A stretch of DNA of 64,000 nucleotides from Bacteroidia bacterium (GTDB taxonomy: Bacteria; Bacteroidota; Bacteroidia; Cytophagales; Cyclobacteriaceae): positions 62,001-126,000 of the forward strand of contig JAUIAO010000009.1 in NCBI GenBank assembly GCA_030425425.1, read 5' to 3'. The notes under the pieces are model-generated. The model searched no databases. It saw nothing but the letters and a program-made list of their open reading frames with translations, and was not told where the DNA came from. How positions within the stretch are numbered: the stretch's first letter is position 1; each line of letters opens with the position of its first letter. Positions 45,849 to 54,533 of this stretch are shown in pieces. The position numbers and the translations under genes were made by a program.

Positions 45849-46165
45849 TTAATTCTTAGACCTTCACTCTCAATAGACTCATGAAGTGGAATCTGGGCAT
45901 ATTTCGTCTGCCAATCTTTCTTTGAATAGATCAAAGGTGACAACACCTCCCCCGTTTCCAATTCAAGTCCATAATAATCATCCATTATTTGCCTTTCACG
46001 ATCAAATGAAACTTCATTCTCATTCAATAATATGAGTAAATCCCAATCAGAGAATTCGGAATTATCACCACGAGCATGAGACCCAAATAATATGATCTCC
46101 GAATCTGGATGAGTTCTTGATGCTACTTCGTTAATTTTCTGTACGATGATATCTGTATCATTCAT
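45845..46165 (-). CDS. MNT-type nucleotidyltransferase, probable antitoxin
   Basis: The 106-residue protein carries the minimal nucleotidyltransferase motif ILFGSHARGDNSEFSDWDLLILL, with GSxARG and the paired catalytic Asp residues of SDWDL. In characterised HEPN/MNT systems, MNT adds AMP to the HEPN toxin and blocks it. It is the first gene of the pair, ahead of the HEPN gene. The upstream spacer (46166-46329) shows no other gene. The catalytic motif looks intact. Confidence 0.82.
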   Translation of the reverse strand: MNDTDIIVQKINEVASRTHPDSEIILFGSHARGDNSEFSDWDLLILLNENEVSFDRERQIMDDYYGLELETGEVLSPLIYSKKDWQTKYAQIPLHESIESEGLRIK

Positions 46166-46329
46166 TGGCCTAATTTAATTCAAAATATTTTGATCATTCC
46201 CGTTTAGCTTTCCAAACCAAATCGATCATTTCCTAAAAGTCTCCTTTGTTGAAATTGGTATTGCTTTCAGTATCTACACCGCAAACCAAAACCATATTTA
46301 AGGAGCCTATCATTTCGAGATATCACATT

Positions 46330-46560
46330 TCACATCCTTTTCATTAACTGACTCAATCCAATCAAAATAATAGCACCTGCCATGATCGGCACCCACATCC
46401 AGACTACCTGATCGATGTTTTCAAAATTGTACAATAAAAACCCAATGGCTCCAATGGCCACAGATATTCCCAGAAGCAGGATGATTTTGCTGATCACCCC
46501 TGTCTTACTCTTATCTACTTCTGATACTGACTTGTTGGATAAAAAACCTCTTTCTAGCAT
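46330..46560 (-). CDS. Small two-helix membrane protein
   Basis: The start is placed at the ATG at 46560 (MLERGFLSNKSVSEVD), giving 76 residues; the ORF reaches upstream to 46608. Two membrane helices (ISKIILLLGISVAIGAIGFLLY and VWMWVPIMAGAIILIGL) with a short cytoplasmic N-terminal segment are visible. I recognise no family. It may be cotranscribed with the zinc-ribbon membrane protein gene, 70 bases upstream. Confidence 0.5.
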   Translation of the reverse strand: MLERGFLSNKSVSEVDKSKTGVISKIILLLGISVAIGAIGFLLYNFENIDQVVWMWVPIMAGAIILIGLSQLMKRM

Positions 46561-46630
46561 GACACAAACATTTGATTCAAAATAAATGGATTCAAAATGT
46601 CTGAACAATGATTTTTAACATCGCTGGATA

Positions 46631-47401
46631 CTAAACAAGCTGATGATCATGTTCCGGATGGTCGTGATGAGAAGCATGCTTCTCCTCTTCCCAGCTAGGA
46701 ATTTCTATATCCTTGAGCTCCATATGTCCGCAATAGCTGCATTCATAGTGCTTTCGCAAAAGTCCTCGCTTGTGTTCCTGTGGTGCAATCACCACTTCTT
46801 CGTTTTTCTCCAATAAGGTTCGGAAATTACAACTATCACAGATTTCAGGATGGAATCTGGTATCATACTTTTCGATCACCTTGTAATTGGTGAGTTTATC
46901 CAGCCACACATCATAATCTACAGACAAGGTATCTTCCTCCTCAATCATTTCTTTAGTGAGATGAATGTCTTCCTGCTCTTCGTTGAGCAACACCATCTCA
47001 TGGCCGTCAGGAGATTGCATGGGACCGAAACGAATGTCATTCAATCGTTTTTCCAGAATAAAAGGATGGTAATAAGTCATGTATTGCCAAAGCACATATC
47101 CAAGTCCATACCCTATCACAACTGACACCAGCGTATTGAACATGTATCCAAACTTCTCATGAACACCGATAGTCAGCCCCAACAATACGAAGGTGTAAAA
47201 ACCAACTGCCAATGAAAGTAAGATAGCTGCTCCGCGCATGGCTTTTCCCTCGTGTTGGGACACAAATTTGTACTTACTCGTCCTTGATTTGAAACTTTGA
47301 GCTTGTACCGTATAAATCAAAAATAGGAATACCGACAATGAAAAAAGCATATTTCCAATGTCCAAAACGAGATTCAGAGGATGATCATAAAAGGCTTCCA
47401 T
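46631..47401 (-). CDS. Membrane protein with zinc ribbon and His-rich tail
   Basis: With the ATG at 47401 (MEAFYDHPLNLVLD) the protein has 256 residues; the ORF opens at 47524, but that extension is unlikely. Three or four membrane helices (~residues 10-110) precede a soluble region containing a zinc-ribbon-like element, CDSC...CSYCGH, and a C-terminal His-rich tail (HASHHDHPEHDH). No known family is recognised. Metal binding is plausible from the Cys and His content but unproven. It lies between the small membrane protein gene and the cytochrome c peroxidase gene. Confidence 0.55.
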   Translation of the reverse strand: MEAFYDHPLNLVLDIGNMLFSLSVFLFLIYTVQAQSFKSRTSKYKFVSQHEGKAMRGAAILLSLAVGFYTFVLLGLTIGVHEKFGYMFNTLVSVVIGYGLGYVLWQYMTYYHPFILEKRLNDIRFGPMQSPDGHEMVLLNEEQEDIHLTKEMIEEEDTLSVDYDVWLDKLTNYKVIEKYDTRFHPEICDSCNFRTLLEKNEEVVIAPQEHKRGLLRKHYECSYCGHMELKDIEIPSWEEEKHASHHDHPEHDHQLV

Positions 47402-47533
47402 GATGATAAAGTTTAAAATTGTTGAACTAAATCTACAGGTATAATCTAGAGAAATTCTGGAGCAAAAACTATGATGATGGTCAGGCTGAAGGAGGATAAA
47501 AAACACATTAAAGTTCTCAATCAATATAACAGA

Positions 47534-47557
47534 AAAAGACAGCCAAGGCTGCCTCTT
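47534..47557 (-). terminator. Intrinsic terminator after the cytochrome c peroxidase gene
   Basis: On the minus strand GGCAGCC-TT-GGCTGTC forms a seven-pair stem (one G-T) followed by TTTTTC. It lies 27 bases downstream of the peroxidase stop codon. Confidence 0.7.
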
Positions 47558-47583
47558 TCATCTATCAACTAACCGGTAAAAAT

Positions 47584-48822
47584 CTATTGAAATGGATTAG
47601 ACCACTTAGGATTGGTATAAACATCCGATCCCGTTAATGTTCTCAGGAATGCTTTCAACGCCTCTCTTTCCTCATTGGTGATATCCAGACTGAAAACCCC
47701 ACCTGGAGGCATCCCCGGACCTGGAGGTAATGTTAATCTTCTATCAAGGTTTTCGATTCCTGCTGGATCTATTTCGTTGTAGTGATCCAAGACAGCATCC
47801 AGATCGGCCAAAGCTCCATCATGCATCAGCGGGCCATTAAACTCTCCTGCAGGATTGATCAAATCTCTCAAAGAAGGAGCTCTGGTTACGGTAAAATCTT
47901 GCGCTCCAGTAAAGGAACTCACGTGCCCATTGTTCAGAGTATTAGGATCTATATCAAACTCCGGAGCAGCATGACAACCGGCACAACCAACTCCACCTGT
48001 ACGCACACCCTGATTGTCAAAAACCGGAGCAGCCATAAACAATTGCTTGCCTTGATTTTCCTGATCTGAATAATTCGGAAATGGCGCTGTGTCAGCATCT
48101 ACCTGCGCCCTACCCTCATCAAATTTGCTATCAAAAGACTGGATACTTCGAACAAACTGAGCCAGTGATTTTTGGATTCGCTCTTCCGTAATCGACGAAT
48201 CTCCATCAGCAAAAGCAAACAATGCAGGGTAGTAATCAATTCCTTCCATTTTAATAATCAAACCATCCAAAGTCGGATTACCTTCTTCCCCGCTAAAACC
48301 CATTTCGGTATGATCCTGTATCGGCATTGTCGTTTGAATTTCTAATGTTTCAGCACGCTCATCCCAGAAAAATTTGGCCTCAACCGCAAATCGGCTATTG
48401 ATCAAGCGCATACTATGACGTCCTGTAGTTCCATTCACCCCTTCGGAAGCTACATCAGGGTCAGAAAAGGCAAAAGCCTGCTGATGACAGCTCGAGCAGG
48501 AAACCGTCCCGTCAATTGACAGATTCTTATCATAAAACAGAACCCGTCCCAGTGTAGCTCCTTTGTCTGAGACTGGGTTATCCATTGTATTGTCTTTAGT
48601 GATATAGTCTGGAATGTCCTGATTGGCATAATTGTAAAGATTTTCCAGATCCAAATCACCAAATGACTCCCAAATATTGGTTTCTTTTACTTGAGAAGTG
48701 TCTACCTCACTGGATGTTGTATCAGTCTCTATTTCTTCTACCGTTTCTATGGGTTCGATGATTTCTGGCTCTGTACATGCTATCGCAATTCCAAAAAATA
48801 ATAAATATGGTATCTTCTTCAT
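47584..48822 (-). CDS. Di-haem cytochrome c peroxidase (MauG/CCP family) lipoprotein
   Basis: The 412-residue protein has a lipobox (FGIAIAC) and an acidic, Thr/Glu-rich linker. Two haem motifs follow, CSSCH (VSCSSCHQQAFAF, ~residue 115) and CAGCH (VGCAGCHAAPEF, ~residue 280), with the intervening FFWDERAETLEIQ. This is the layout of bacterial di-haem peroxidases, which reduce hydrogen peroxide in the periplasm using cytochrome electrons. The C-terminal LTLPPGPGMPPGG loop resembles the MauG-like subgroup. It is preceded by a 256-base spacer, beyond which the Crp/Fnr gene runs in the opposite direction. Confidence 0.87.
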   Translation of the reverse strand: MKKIPYLLFFGIAIACTEPEIIEPIETVEEIETDTTSSEVDTSQVKETNIWESFGDLDLENLYNYANQDIPDYITKDNTMDNPVSDKGATLGRVLFYDKNLSIDGTVSCSSCHQQAFAFSDPDVASEGVNGTTGRHSMRLINSRFAVEAKFFWDERAETLEIQTTMPIQDHTEMGFSGEEGNPTLDGLIIKMEGIDYYPALFAFADGDSSITEERIQKSLAQFVRSIQSFDSKFDEGRAQVDADTAPFPNYSDQENQGKQLFMAAPVFDNQGVRTGGVGCAGCHAAPEFDIDPNTLNNGHVSSFTGAQDFTVTRAPSLRDLINPAGEFNGPLMHDGALADLDAVLDHYNEIDPAGIENLDRRLTLPPGPGMPPGGVFSLDITNEEREALKAFLRTLTGSDVYTNPKWSNPFQ

Positions 48823-49078
48823 ACAGTTGTTGTTTGGGTATGAAACGGTAAGAGGAAAAATTACCCTACTTTGGAGTGTTAAGAAATTGGGTTTGTTTTC
48901 TTTTACTCAAATATTACTCCTTTTCTGAGCATCTTATTAACCAATGTCGTATTGGAAATAATGGCATGGAAATAAGAAATTAACTTTTTCAATTTCCAAA
49001 CTTAAAATCATACGACGCAACAGTTTATTTTAATATGCTGTTAAACAATCGAAACACAAATTGAGAAGCTTTCATAAA

Positions 49079-49657
49079 ATGGAACATATATTGGTCACTT
49101 TGTTGTCAGAAATGACAACACTTTCAGAAGAAGAGAAACACGCTATTGAAGACAGCTTTCCTATCAAAACTTATGAAAAAGGTACCTACCTGATGAAACA
49201 AGGAGAAGTAGCCCGAAATGCATATTATGTGATAGCGGGTTGTCTACGAGAATTTGAGCTAATTGATGGTGAAGAAAAAACCACGGCGTTTTATACCGAA
49301 GAACAGTCAGCGATAAATTTCAATAGCCTGGTCAACCAATGCCCTTCTAAACGGAACTTCATCTGTGAAGAATTGACTACTGTGGCCATTCTCAATGGAG
49401 AGAAAGAGCAACAACTGTATAAAAAGTTTCCTCGATTTGAGTCATTCTGTAGATCTGGAACGGAACAAATGATGGGTGCGGGACAGGAGCAATTGGCTGA
49501 ATTTATCACCTTGAAGCCAGAACAGCGATATTTGAAAATACTACAAGAGCGACCAGATTTGATCAATCGTGTACCTCAGTATCATCTGGCAAGCTATCTG
49601 GGCATCAAGCCTGAATCTCTCAGCCGCATCCGAAAACGAATCGCCTTAAATGACTGA
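49079..49657 (+). CDS. Crp/Fnr family transcriptional regulator
   Basis: I chose the ATG at 49079 (MEHILVTLLSEM); the ORF track would extend to a TTG at 49061. The 192-residue protein has an N-terminal cyclic-nucleotide-binding-like jellyroll (KGTYLMKQGEVARNAYYVIAGCLREFE) and a helix-turn-helix C-terminus with ASYLGIKPESLSRIRKRI. No CxxC cluster of the Fnr type is seen, so it is closer to the small Crp-like regulators of Bacteroidota. It is divergent from the cytochrome c peroxidase gene, but a regulatory link is only suggested by proximity. Confidence 0.85.
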   Translation: MEHILVTLLSEMTTLSEEEKHAIEDSFPIKTYEKGTYLMKQGEVARNAYYVIAGCLREFELIDGEEKTTAFYTEEQSAINFNSLVNQCPSKRNFICEELTTVAILNGEKEQQLYKKFPRFESFCRSGTEQMMGAGQEQLAEFITLKPEQRYLKILQERPDLINRVPQYHLASYLGIKPESLSRIRKRIALND

Positions 49658-49680
49658 GAAGCTTCGCTTCATTTGATAAT

Positions 49681-49704
49681 GATCACAATGCTTTCAAAGT
49701 GATC
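49681..49704. promoter_or_regulatory. Inverted repeat GATCAC-N12-GTGATC
   Basis: A perfect six-base inverted repeat 24 bases after the Crp/Fnr stop. It could be part of a transcript end or an operator for the barrel-protein gene at 49885; evidence is weak. The rest of the 227-base spacer 49658-49884 shows nothing recognisable. Confidence 0.25.
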
Positions 49705-49884
49705 TCTTCGTTCATTTTATCCCAACTCATTTCTTGAAAAAGTAATAGCTAGTGCTTTGCTTCATTTGAAAAGAATAACTCATTGGGCTCTATGTTTTTT
49801 TTAAGCGATTTACTTTCTTGACTTTAGTCAATGAAATCCTCCTCTATGGCACTGAACTTTGAATAAAATTCAAAATAAGAAGCC

Positions 49885-50499
49885 ATGCAAAAAATCATTA
49901 TTACCCTCGCACTAATCGTTACGATGAGTTTTAGTACCGCTGCACAGTTCAATTCCGAGTATTATAAGGATCATCAGTATTTTGTGAGTAGTTCCTTTTT
50001 TATGTTGGGTAATTTTCTGCCCTCGCCACCAAGATATTATCAGCTGAATTTCGGGTATCGCATCAATTCAAAAAACACCATCATCGCAGAAGCAATCACC
50101 TGGCAATATCATGCCCCTCTAGGTATACCATATAGCAGCAATTCGTTTGAATCGGATGATGCAAAATTTCCGGGAATTGTACGGGATTATGGGATTGGCC
50201 TGGCATATCAGCATTTTATCTGGAAACGACTATATGCTACTGTCCACGTAACACCATTTTTACAGCAATATTTAACCAAAGACGAAAAGAAAATCCAGAA
50301 TGGGTTTCAGCTTTTCACAGTAGGCCGACTGGGATATCACTTCACTATTTTAAAAAATAAAATGCTCATTGAACCGTCTGTAGCATGTACAGCCTGGCCG
50401 ATCAACACCAACATGCCTGCTGATTTTCAGGTGGAAGAAGATAAATGGAACAATTTTTTTCTATTCGAACCGGGATTACATTTCGGATTTAATTTTTGA
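49885..50499 (+). CDS. Secreted beta-barrel-like protein of unknown function
   Basis: The 204-residue protein has a signal peptide (MQKIIITLALIVTMSFSTAAQ) and alternating aromatic strands (NFGYRINSKNTIIAEAITWQY, LFEPGLHFGFNF). A terminal Phe (NF) suits an outer-membrane beta barrel. I recognise no named family; porin-like or lipid-active barrels of this size exist. It is monocistronic, with a strong terminator 17 bases after the stop. Confidence 0.6.
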   Translation: MQKIIITLALIVTMSFSTAAQFNSEYYKDHQYFVSSSFFMLGNFLPSPPRYYQLNFGYRINSKNTIIAEAITWQYHAPLGIPYSSNSFESDDAKFPGIVRDYGIGLAYQHFIWKRLYATVHVTPFLQQYLTKDEKKIQNGFQLFTVGRLGYHFTILKNKMLIEPSVACTAWPINTNMPADFQVEEDKWNNFFLFEPGLHFGFNF

Positions 50500-50515
50500 T
50501 CGGAAAAGTGATAAC

Positions 50516-50549
50516 AAACCAGCCGAACCTTGCATTCGGTTGGTTTTTT
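50516..50549 (+). terminator. Intrinsic terminator of the beta-barrel gene
   Basis: AACCAGCCGAA and TTCGGTTGGTT form an eleven-pair stem with one G-T pair, followed by a T-run. It lies 17 bases after the stop codon. Confidence 0.88.
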
Positions 50550-50608
50550 CTACTTAAAAAACACAAACCGCTTGTTGGTCAACCGTCATACAATTTTAAA
50601 AAAATTGC

Positions 50609-50693
50609 AACTATTCACTACTCTCTGGTCTCCAATTATCTACTCACAAATCACTAATCCACTATTCACTATTCACTCCTCACTAATCAACTA
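50609..50693. repeat. Heptamer-periodic repeat at the end of the ABC-F gene
   Basis: The sequence repeats about every seven bases (ACTATTC, ACTACTC, then CACTAAT, CCACTAT, TCACTAT, TCACTCC, TCACTAA, TCAACTA). It reaches the TAG stop codon of the ABC-F gene at 50691. The string TCACTAATCAA recurs near the stop codon of the TPR kinase at about 1595. No protein-coding gene is supported. Confidence 0.75.
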
Positions 50694-52598
50694 CTCCCCA
50701 AGCTCCTCAATCAATTCCTCCCACCGATCATTAAGCTTTTCCAACTCAGTTTTCTTTGATTGATACTTTTCGTTGACAGCTTCCATCTTATCTGCATCTT
50801 CAAACACCTCCGGCTTGGCCAATTCCGCCTCTAAAGTGGTAACTTCCTCTTCTCCTGCTTCTATCTGAGCTTCTATTTCGGCTATTTCCTTTTTGAGCTT
50901 TTTCTCTGCATCATCAGTTCTGAGCTTAGGCTTGGTATTTTCTTTTTTGCCTTTTGTTTCCTGCTTCGAGCTTCCGTCTTCCAACTTCCCATTCCCAGCT
51001 TCCCGCTTATTATTGTACCACCACTCCCACTCTTCATAGGTGCCAGGATATTCCTTAATCTCCTGGTCTTCTATCCACCAAATCTTAGTGGCAACTTTAG
51101 AGATAAAGTCCCTGTCGTGAGAGACGAGCAAAAACGTCCCTTCAAACTGCTGAAGAGCTTGCACCAAAATGCTCACAGAGAGCATATCGAGGTGATTAGT
51201 TGGTTCATCAAGCATAAGGAAGTTGGATTCTGAAATCAAGGTTTTCGCCAAAGCAACTCGAGACTTCTCTCCCCCACTCAGCACTTTGATTTTCTTGAAC
51301 ACTTCATCATTGGTAAACAAGAAACACCCTAATACTCCACGCAACTCCAAATCTGTTTTTCCAGAACCTGCCTGCTTCAGTTCATCCAGTATTTCGTTTT
51401 CTATATTCAGAGCTTCCAGCTGATGCTGTGCATAAAAAGCAGTGGAAACATTATGCCCGGTCTCTACTTTTCCTTCATGCGGCTCAGTGCCCGCCACGAT
51501 CCGAAGAGCTGTTGATTTCCCTTTGCCATTGGCCCCAATAAAAGCAATCTTGTCACCACGCTCTATGTGTGCATTGGTATGTTTGAGTATTTCCAAATCA
51601 CCATAGCTTTTGGAGATATCATTGAGCCGTGCCACATGACGACCAGATTTAGTCTTAAAAGTAAATTTGAAATTTACTTCAGCGGTATCATCCACCACAG
51701 CATCAATGCGATCCATTTTCTCAAGCATTTTCACTCTGGACTGTGCCTGTTTGGCTTTAGTTGCTTTGGCTCGGAATCGCTCTATAAAACGCTCTGCTTC
51801 TTTTATCTTCTGCTGCTGATTCTCATAGGCGTTTTGCTGAATTTCATTACGCAATTCTTTCTCCTCTTCCCAGAAATCATAGTTCCCATTGTACAGGTTC
51901 AATTGATATCCTGTGACTTCTACAATTTTATTAATCGCAGAATTGAGGAAACGGCGATCGTGACTTACTATGATACATGCCCCTTCATACGTCTGCAAAT
52001 AGTTTTCCAGCCATTGAATAGATGGTAGGTCAAGGTGGTTGGTAGGCTCATCGAGCATGAGCAGGGAAGGCTTCTCAAGAAGCAATTTTGCCAGCATCAC
52101 ACGCATTCTCCATCCACCAGAAAACTCCTTTAATGGTCTGTGCAAATCTTCGGTTCTAAAACCTATCCCCTCTAATATTTCCTCTGCTTTGGCCTGAATG
52201 CTATAGCCATCCAATGCCTCATATCGTTCCTGGAGCTTTGAGAGCTTATTTACCAATTCTTCCTGATAATCCGTCTCCATTTGATGTAGCACCTCCTCTA
52301 TCTGAATCTCTATTTTCAAAGCTTCCCCAAAAGCCTGCATCGCTACATGAAGAATAGAGTCATCCGTGAGATACGAGAGCAAGTCCTGATTGAGGAAACC
52401 AATGGTAGTTTCCTTACTCTTGCTCACTTCTCCAGCAGTAGGCTGCACATCGCCCACTATCATTTTGAGCAATGTGGACTTACCAGTTCCATTCAAGCCA
52501 ATCAGACCAATCCGATCCTTTGGCCCAATAAATAATGAAGCATTGTCATACAGTGGACGATCTCCCAGGTAATACGATAGATTGTTGATACTAATCAT
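50691..52598 (-). CDS. ABC-F family ATPase
   Basis: ABC-F proteins are soluble tandem ATPases that act on the ribosome (translation factors or antibiotic resistance). The 635-residue protein has two nucleotide-binding domains: Walker A GLNGTGKSTLL and GANGKGKSTALR, signatures FSGGWRMRV and SGGEKSRVALAK, and Walker B LLMLDEPTNHLD and FLMLDEPTNHLD. A long charged linker lies between them. The C-terminal coiled coil (KKLKKEIAEIEAQIEAGEEE) is typical of the Uup/YheS-like types. The segment coding NGKLEDGSSK, between the second domain and the coiled coil, is built from heptanucleotide repeats at 50963-51004. The exact ABC-F class is uncertain; no resistance role is implied. Confidence 0.9.
   Translation of the reverse strand: MISINNLSYYLGDRPLYDNASLFIGPKDRIGLIGLNGTGKSTLLKMIVGDVQPTAGEVSKSKETTIGFLNQDLLSYLTDDSILHVAMQAFGEALKIEIQIEEVLHQMETDYQEELVNKLSKLQERYEALDGYSIQAKAEEILEGIGFRTEDLHRPLKEFSGGWRMRVMLAKLLLEKPSLLMLDEPTNHLDLPSIQWLENYLQTYEGACIIVSHDRRFLNSAINKIVEVTGYQLNLYNGNYDFWEEEKELRNEIQQNAYENQQQKIKEAERFIERFRAKATKAKQAQSRVKMLEKMDRIDAVVDDTAEVNFKFTFKTKSGRHVARLNDISKSYGDLEILKHTNAHIERGDKIAFIGANGKGKSTALRIVAGTEPHEGKVETGHNVSTAFYAQHQLEALNIENEILDELKQAGSGKTDLELRGVLGCFLFTNDEVFKKIKVLSGGEKSRVALAKTLISESNFLMLDEPTNHLDMLSVSILVQALQQFEGTFLLVSHDRDFISKVATKIWWIEDQEIKEYPGTYEEWEWWYNNKREAGNGKLEDGSSKQETKGKKENTKPKLRTDDAEKKLKKEIAEIEAQIEAGEEEVTTLEAELAKPEVFEDADKMEAVNEKYQSKKTELEKLNDRWEELIEELGE
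50963..51004. repeat. Heptamer repeats inside the ABC-F coding sequence
   Basis: Six seven-base units (GCTTCGA, GCTTCCG, TCTTCCA, ACTTCCC, ATTCCCA, GCTTCCC) fill 42 bases, an exact multiple of 21, so the reading frame is kept. They encode a 14-residue spacer of low-complexity charged and Gly/Ser residues between the second ABC domain and the coiled coil. Confidence 0.8.
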
Positions 52599-52673
52599 GG
52601 CCGCAAAGTTATCAGTATGATTAATAAATCAATTACATCTGCTGAATTCCTCGTAATTTCATAGATTATCGAA

Positions 52674-53603
52674 ATGAAACGCTTCACAACAGTTTTATTG
52701 GTTTTTACAAGCTTCATTTCTATGGCCCAAATGAGGGTAATCAGAAATGATCAGGGCATCTTGATTATGGAGGGTGAAGATTCAGTTTTACAATATCAAG
52801 CCAAACCAAAATCCCTCAACGGAGCATACACCAGAGCCAATTATATTCATCCTTTATATTCTCTAGACGGCAGTGTGTTGACAGAGGATTTTCCTCCAGA
52901 TCATCCACACCAACGTGGGATTTTCTGGGCGTGGCATCAATTGTACTTAAGTGGCAAACGAATTGGGGATGGCTGGGAAACGAAGGATATCAACTGGAAA
53001 GTAGACACCCTTTTCACCTTTGAGTCTGCTAGTCAAGACACTCCTGTAGGGATTTACCCAACAGTATATTGGCAATCCGATTTGGTCAAAAATCAGGCAG
53101 GGGAAAATATCAATTTGATAGAAGAACAAACTCAGATTTTAGTTTATCCAAAACAAGATGATTATCGACTAATTCAGATAACTATTCAACTTCTTGCACT
53201 CCATGACGATATGATGCTCGGTGGAGCTGAAAACGAAAAAGGTTATGGTGGTTTTTCTGTGAGGATGAGACTTCCTGAAGGCACAAAATTTTCAGGCTCT
53301 AAAGGGACGGTAATTCCTGATAACCTCCCTGTTCATGCTGGTAATTGGATAGATATTTCGGGTCAGCTGGAGCTGGAAAATGAATTATCCGGAATCACTA
53401 TTCTACAGCACCCAGATAACCCTGGGTTTCCCGGACCGTGGATTCTCAGAGAGAAAAAGAGTATGCAAAACGCGGTGTTTCCTTATCCCGGAAAAAAATT
53501 AATTCCCTTTCCTACAGACTCACCCATTACCTTGAAATATCGGCTAATCATTCACCGGGGGCGTGTAAGTGACCTGGATTTGGAAGCGCTCAATAATAGG
53601 TAA
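52674..53603 (+). CDS. DUF6807 family secreted protein
   Basis: The 309-residue protein has a signal peptide (TVLLVFTSFISMA) and the family pattern YIHPLYSLDGSVLTEDFPPDHPHQRGIFWAWH, plus GYGGFSVRMRLPEGT. DUF6807 proteins are often annotated PmoA-like and occur in polysaccharide or sugar loci of Bacteroidota and Planctomycetes. No enzymatic activity is established to my knowledge. The beta-rich fold and the conserved His/Asp (DHPHQRG) could bind a metal or a sugar. It is divergent from the ABC-F gene and monocistronic. Confidence 0.75.
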   Translation: MKRFTTVLLVFTSFISMAQMRVIRNDQGILIMEGEDSVLQYQAKPKSLNGAYTRANYIHPLYSLDGSVLTEDFPPDHPHQRGIFWAWHQLYLSGKRIGDGWETKDINWKVDTLFTFESASQDTPVGIYPTVYWQSDLVKNQAGENINLIEEQTQILVYPKQDDYRLIQITIQLLALHDDMMLGGAENEKGYGGFSVRMRLPEGTKFSGSKGTVIPDNLPVHAGNWIDISGQLELENELSGITILQHPDNPGFPGPWILREKKSMQNAVFPYPGKKLIPFPTDSPITLKYRLIIHRGRVSDLDLEALNNR

Positions 53604-53708
53604 TCAGTATTCGATATCCGTATAAATCCTGAATCTTTATAAGAAATAAACCAAACGCACTTTGCTGGGTTTATCATGATATATTTTTGTGGTCCATTAT
53701 CCTATAAC

Positions 53709-54533
53709 ATGAAGCAATCCACCATAAAAAGGTTCGTTGAGCACCCGTTCACCCAAAGGTTCATCATATTTCTTATTATTCTCAATTCCATACTTATCGG
53801 ATTAGAAACATCGCCCGTTTACATGGAGCACTTCGGTTTCTACATAGACCAAATCGACAAAATCATACTTTTCATATTCGTAGCTGAGATTTTCCTGAAA
53901 TTGTACGCTTATGGTTGGAGGTTTTTCGGCAGTGCATGGAACCTGTTTGATTCGGCGGTAATCCTCGTATCAGTCATTCCGAGCATAGGTGCGTCTTTCA
54001 CTGTACTGCGTGCATTGAGAATCTTAAGAACACTTCGATTGCTCAATAATATACCGAAGCTCAAAATCATCATTGAATCATTGCTCCATGCCATTCCAAG
54101 TATAGGCTGGATCGCCGTTCTGCTGACAATTATTTTTTACATTTTCGCGGTTATTGGTAATAATCTATTCGCTACAGCGCACCCTGAGTATTTCGGATCA
54201 CTGACAGGGTCACTCTTCACGTTGTTTCAAATAATGACTCTGGAAAGCTGGTCATCTGGCATTGCAAGACCTATCATAGGTGAAATGCCTTTCGCGTCTA
54301 TTTACTTCGTAATATTTATTCTAATTGCTACCTATACCACACTCAATATTTTCATTGCCATTGTGGTAAATACTATGAATGAACTGCACCGAGCCGGGCT
54401 AAATGAAGAAGAGGAACACATCAAGAAATTTGTTCACTCGGAGCATGAAAGACTCAATAATCAAATTGCCGATATGAAGAGCGAACTGAGCGAAATCAAA
54501 GAATTACTCAAACAACAAACTGCTAAGCCTTGA
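53709..54533 (+). CDS. Voltage-gated sodium channel, NaChBac-like
   Basis: With the ATG at 53709 (MKQSTIKRFVEHPFT) the protein has 274 residues; a start at 53676 is also in frame. Six membrane segments S1-S6 are visible. S4 carries a regular arginine pattern (VLRALRILRTLRLL). The pore loop has TLESWSSG, matching the sodium-selective filter TLESW of NaChBac/NavAb. A C-terminal coiled coil (LNNQIADMKSELSEIKELLKQQ) fits the tetramer-stabilising bundle of these channels. It is a single-domain bacterial Nav. Four bases of its 3' end overlap the downstream ABC ATPase gene. Confidence 0.88.
   Translation: MKQSTIKRFVEHPFTQRFIIFLIILNSILIGLETSPVYMEHFGFYIDQIDKIILFIFVAEIFLKLYAYGWRFFGSAWNLFDSAVILVSVIPSIGASFTVLRALRILRTLRLLNNIPKLKIIIESLLHAIPSIGWIAVLLTIIFYIFAVIGNNLFATAHPEYFGSLTGSLFTLFQIMTLESWSSGIARPIIGEMPFASIYFVIFILIATYTTLNIFIAIVVNTMNELHRAGLNEEEEHIKKFVHSEHERLNNQIADMKSELSEIKELLKQQTAKP

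Noticed and set aside
50530-50763. Plus-strand ORF after the beta-barrel gene
   Set aside because: It is a translation of the terminator and heptamer repeats, and its end lies antisense to the ABC-F gene.
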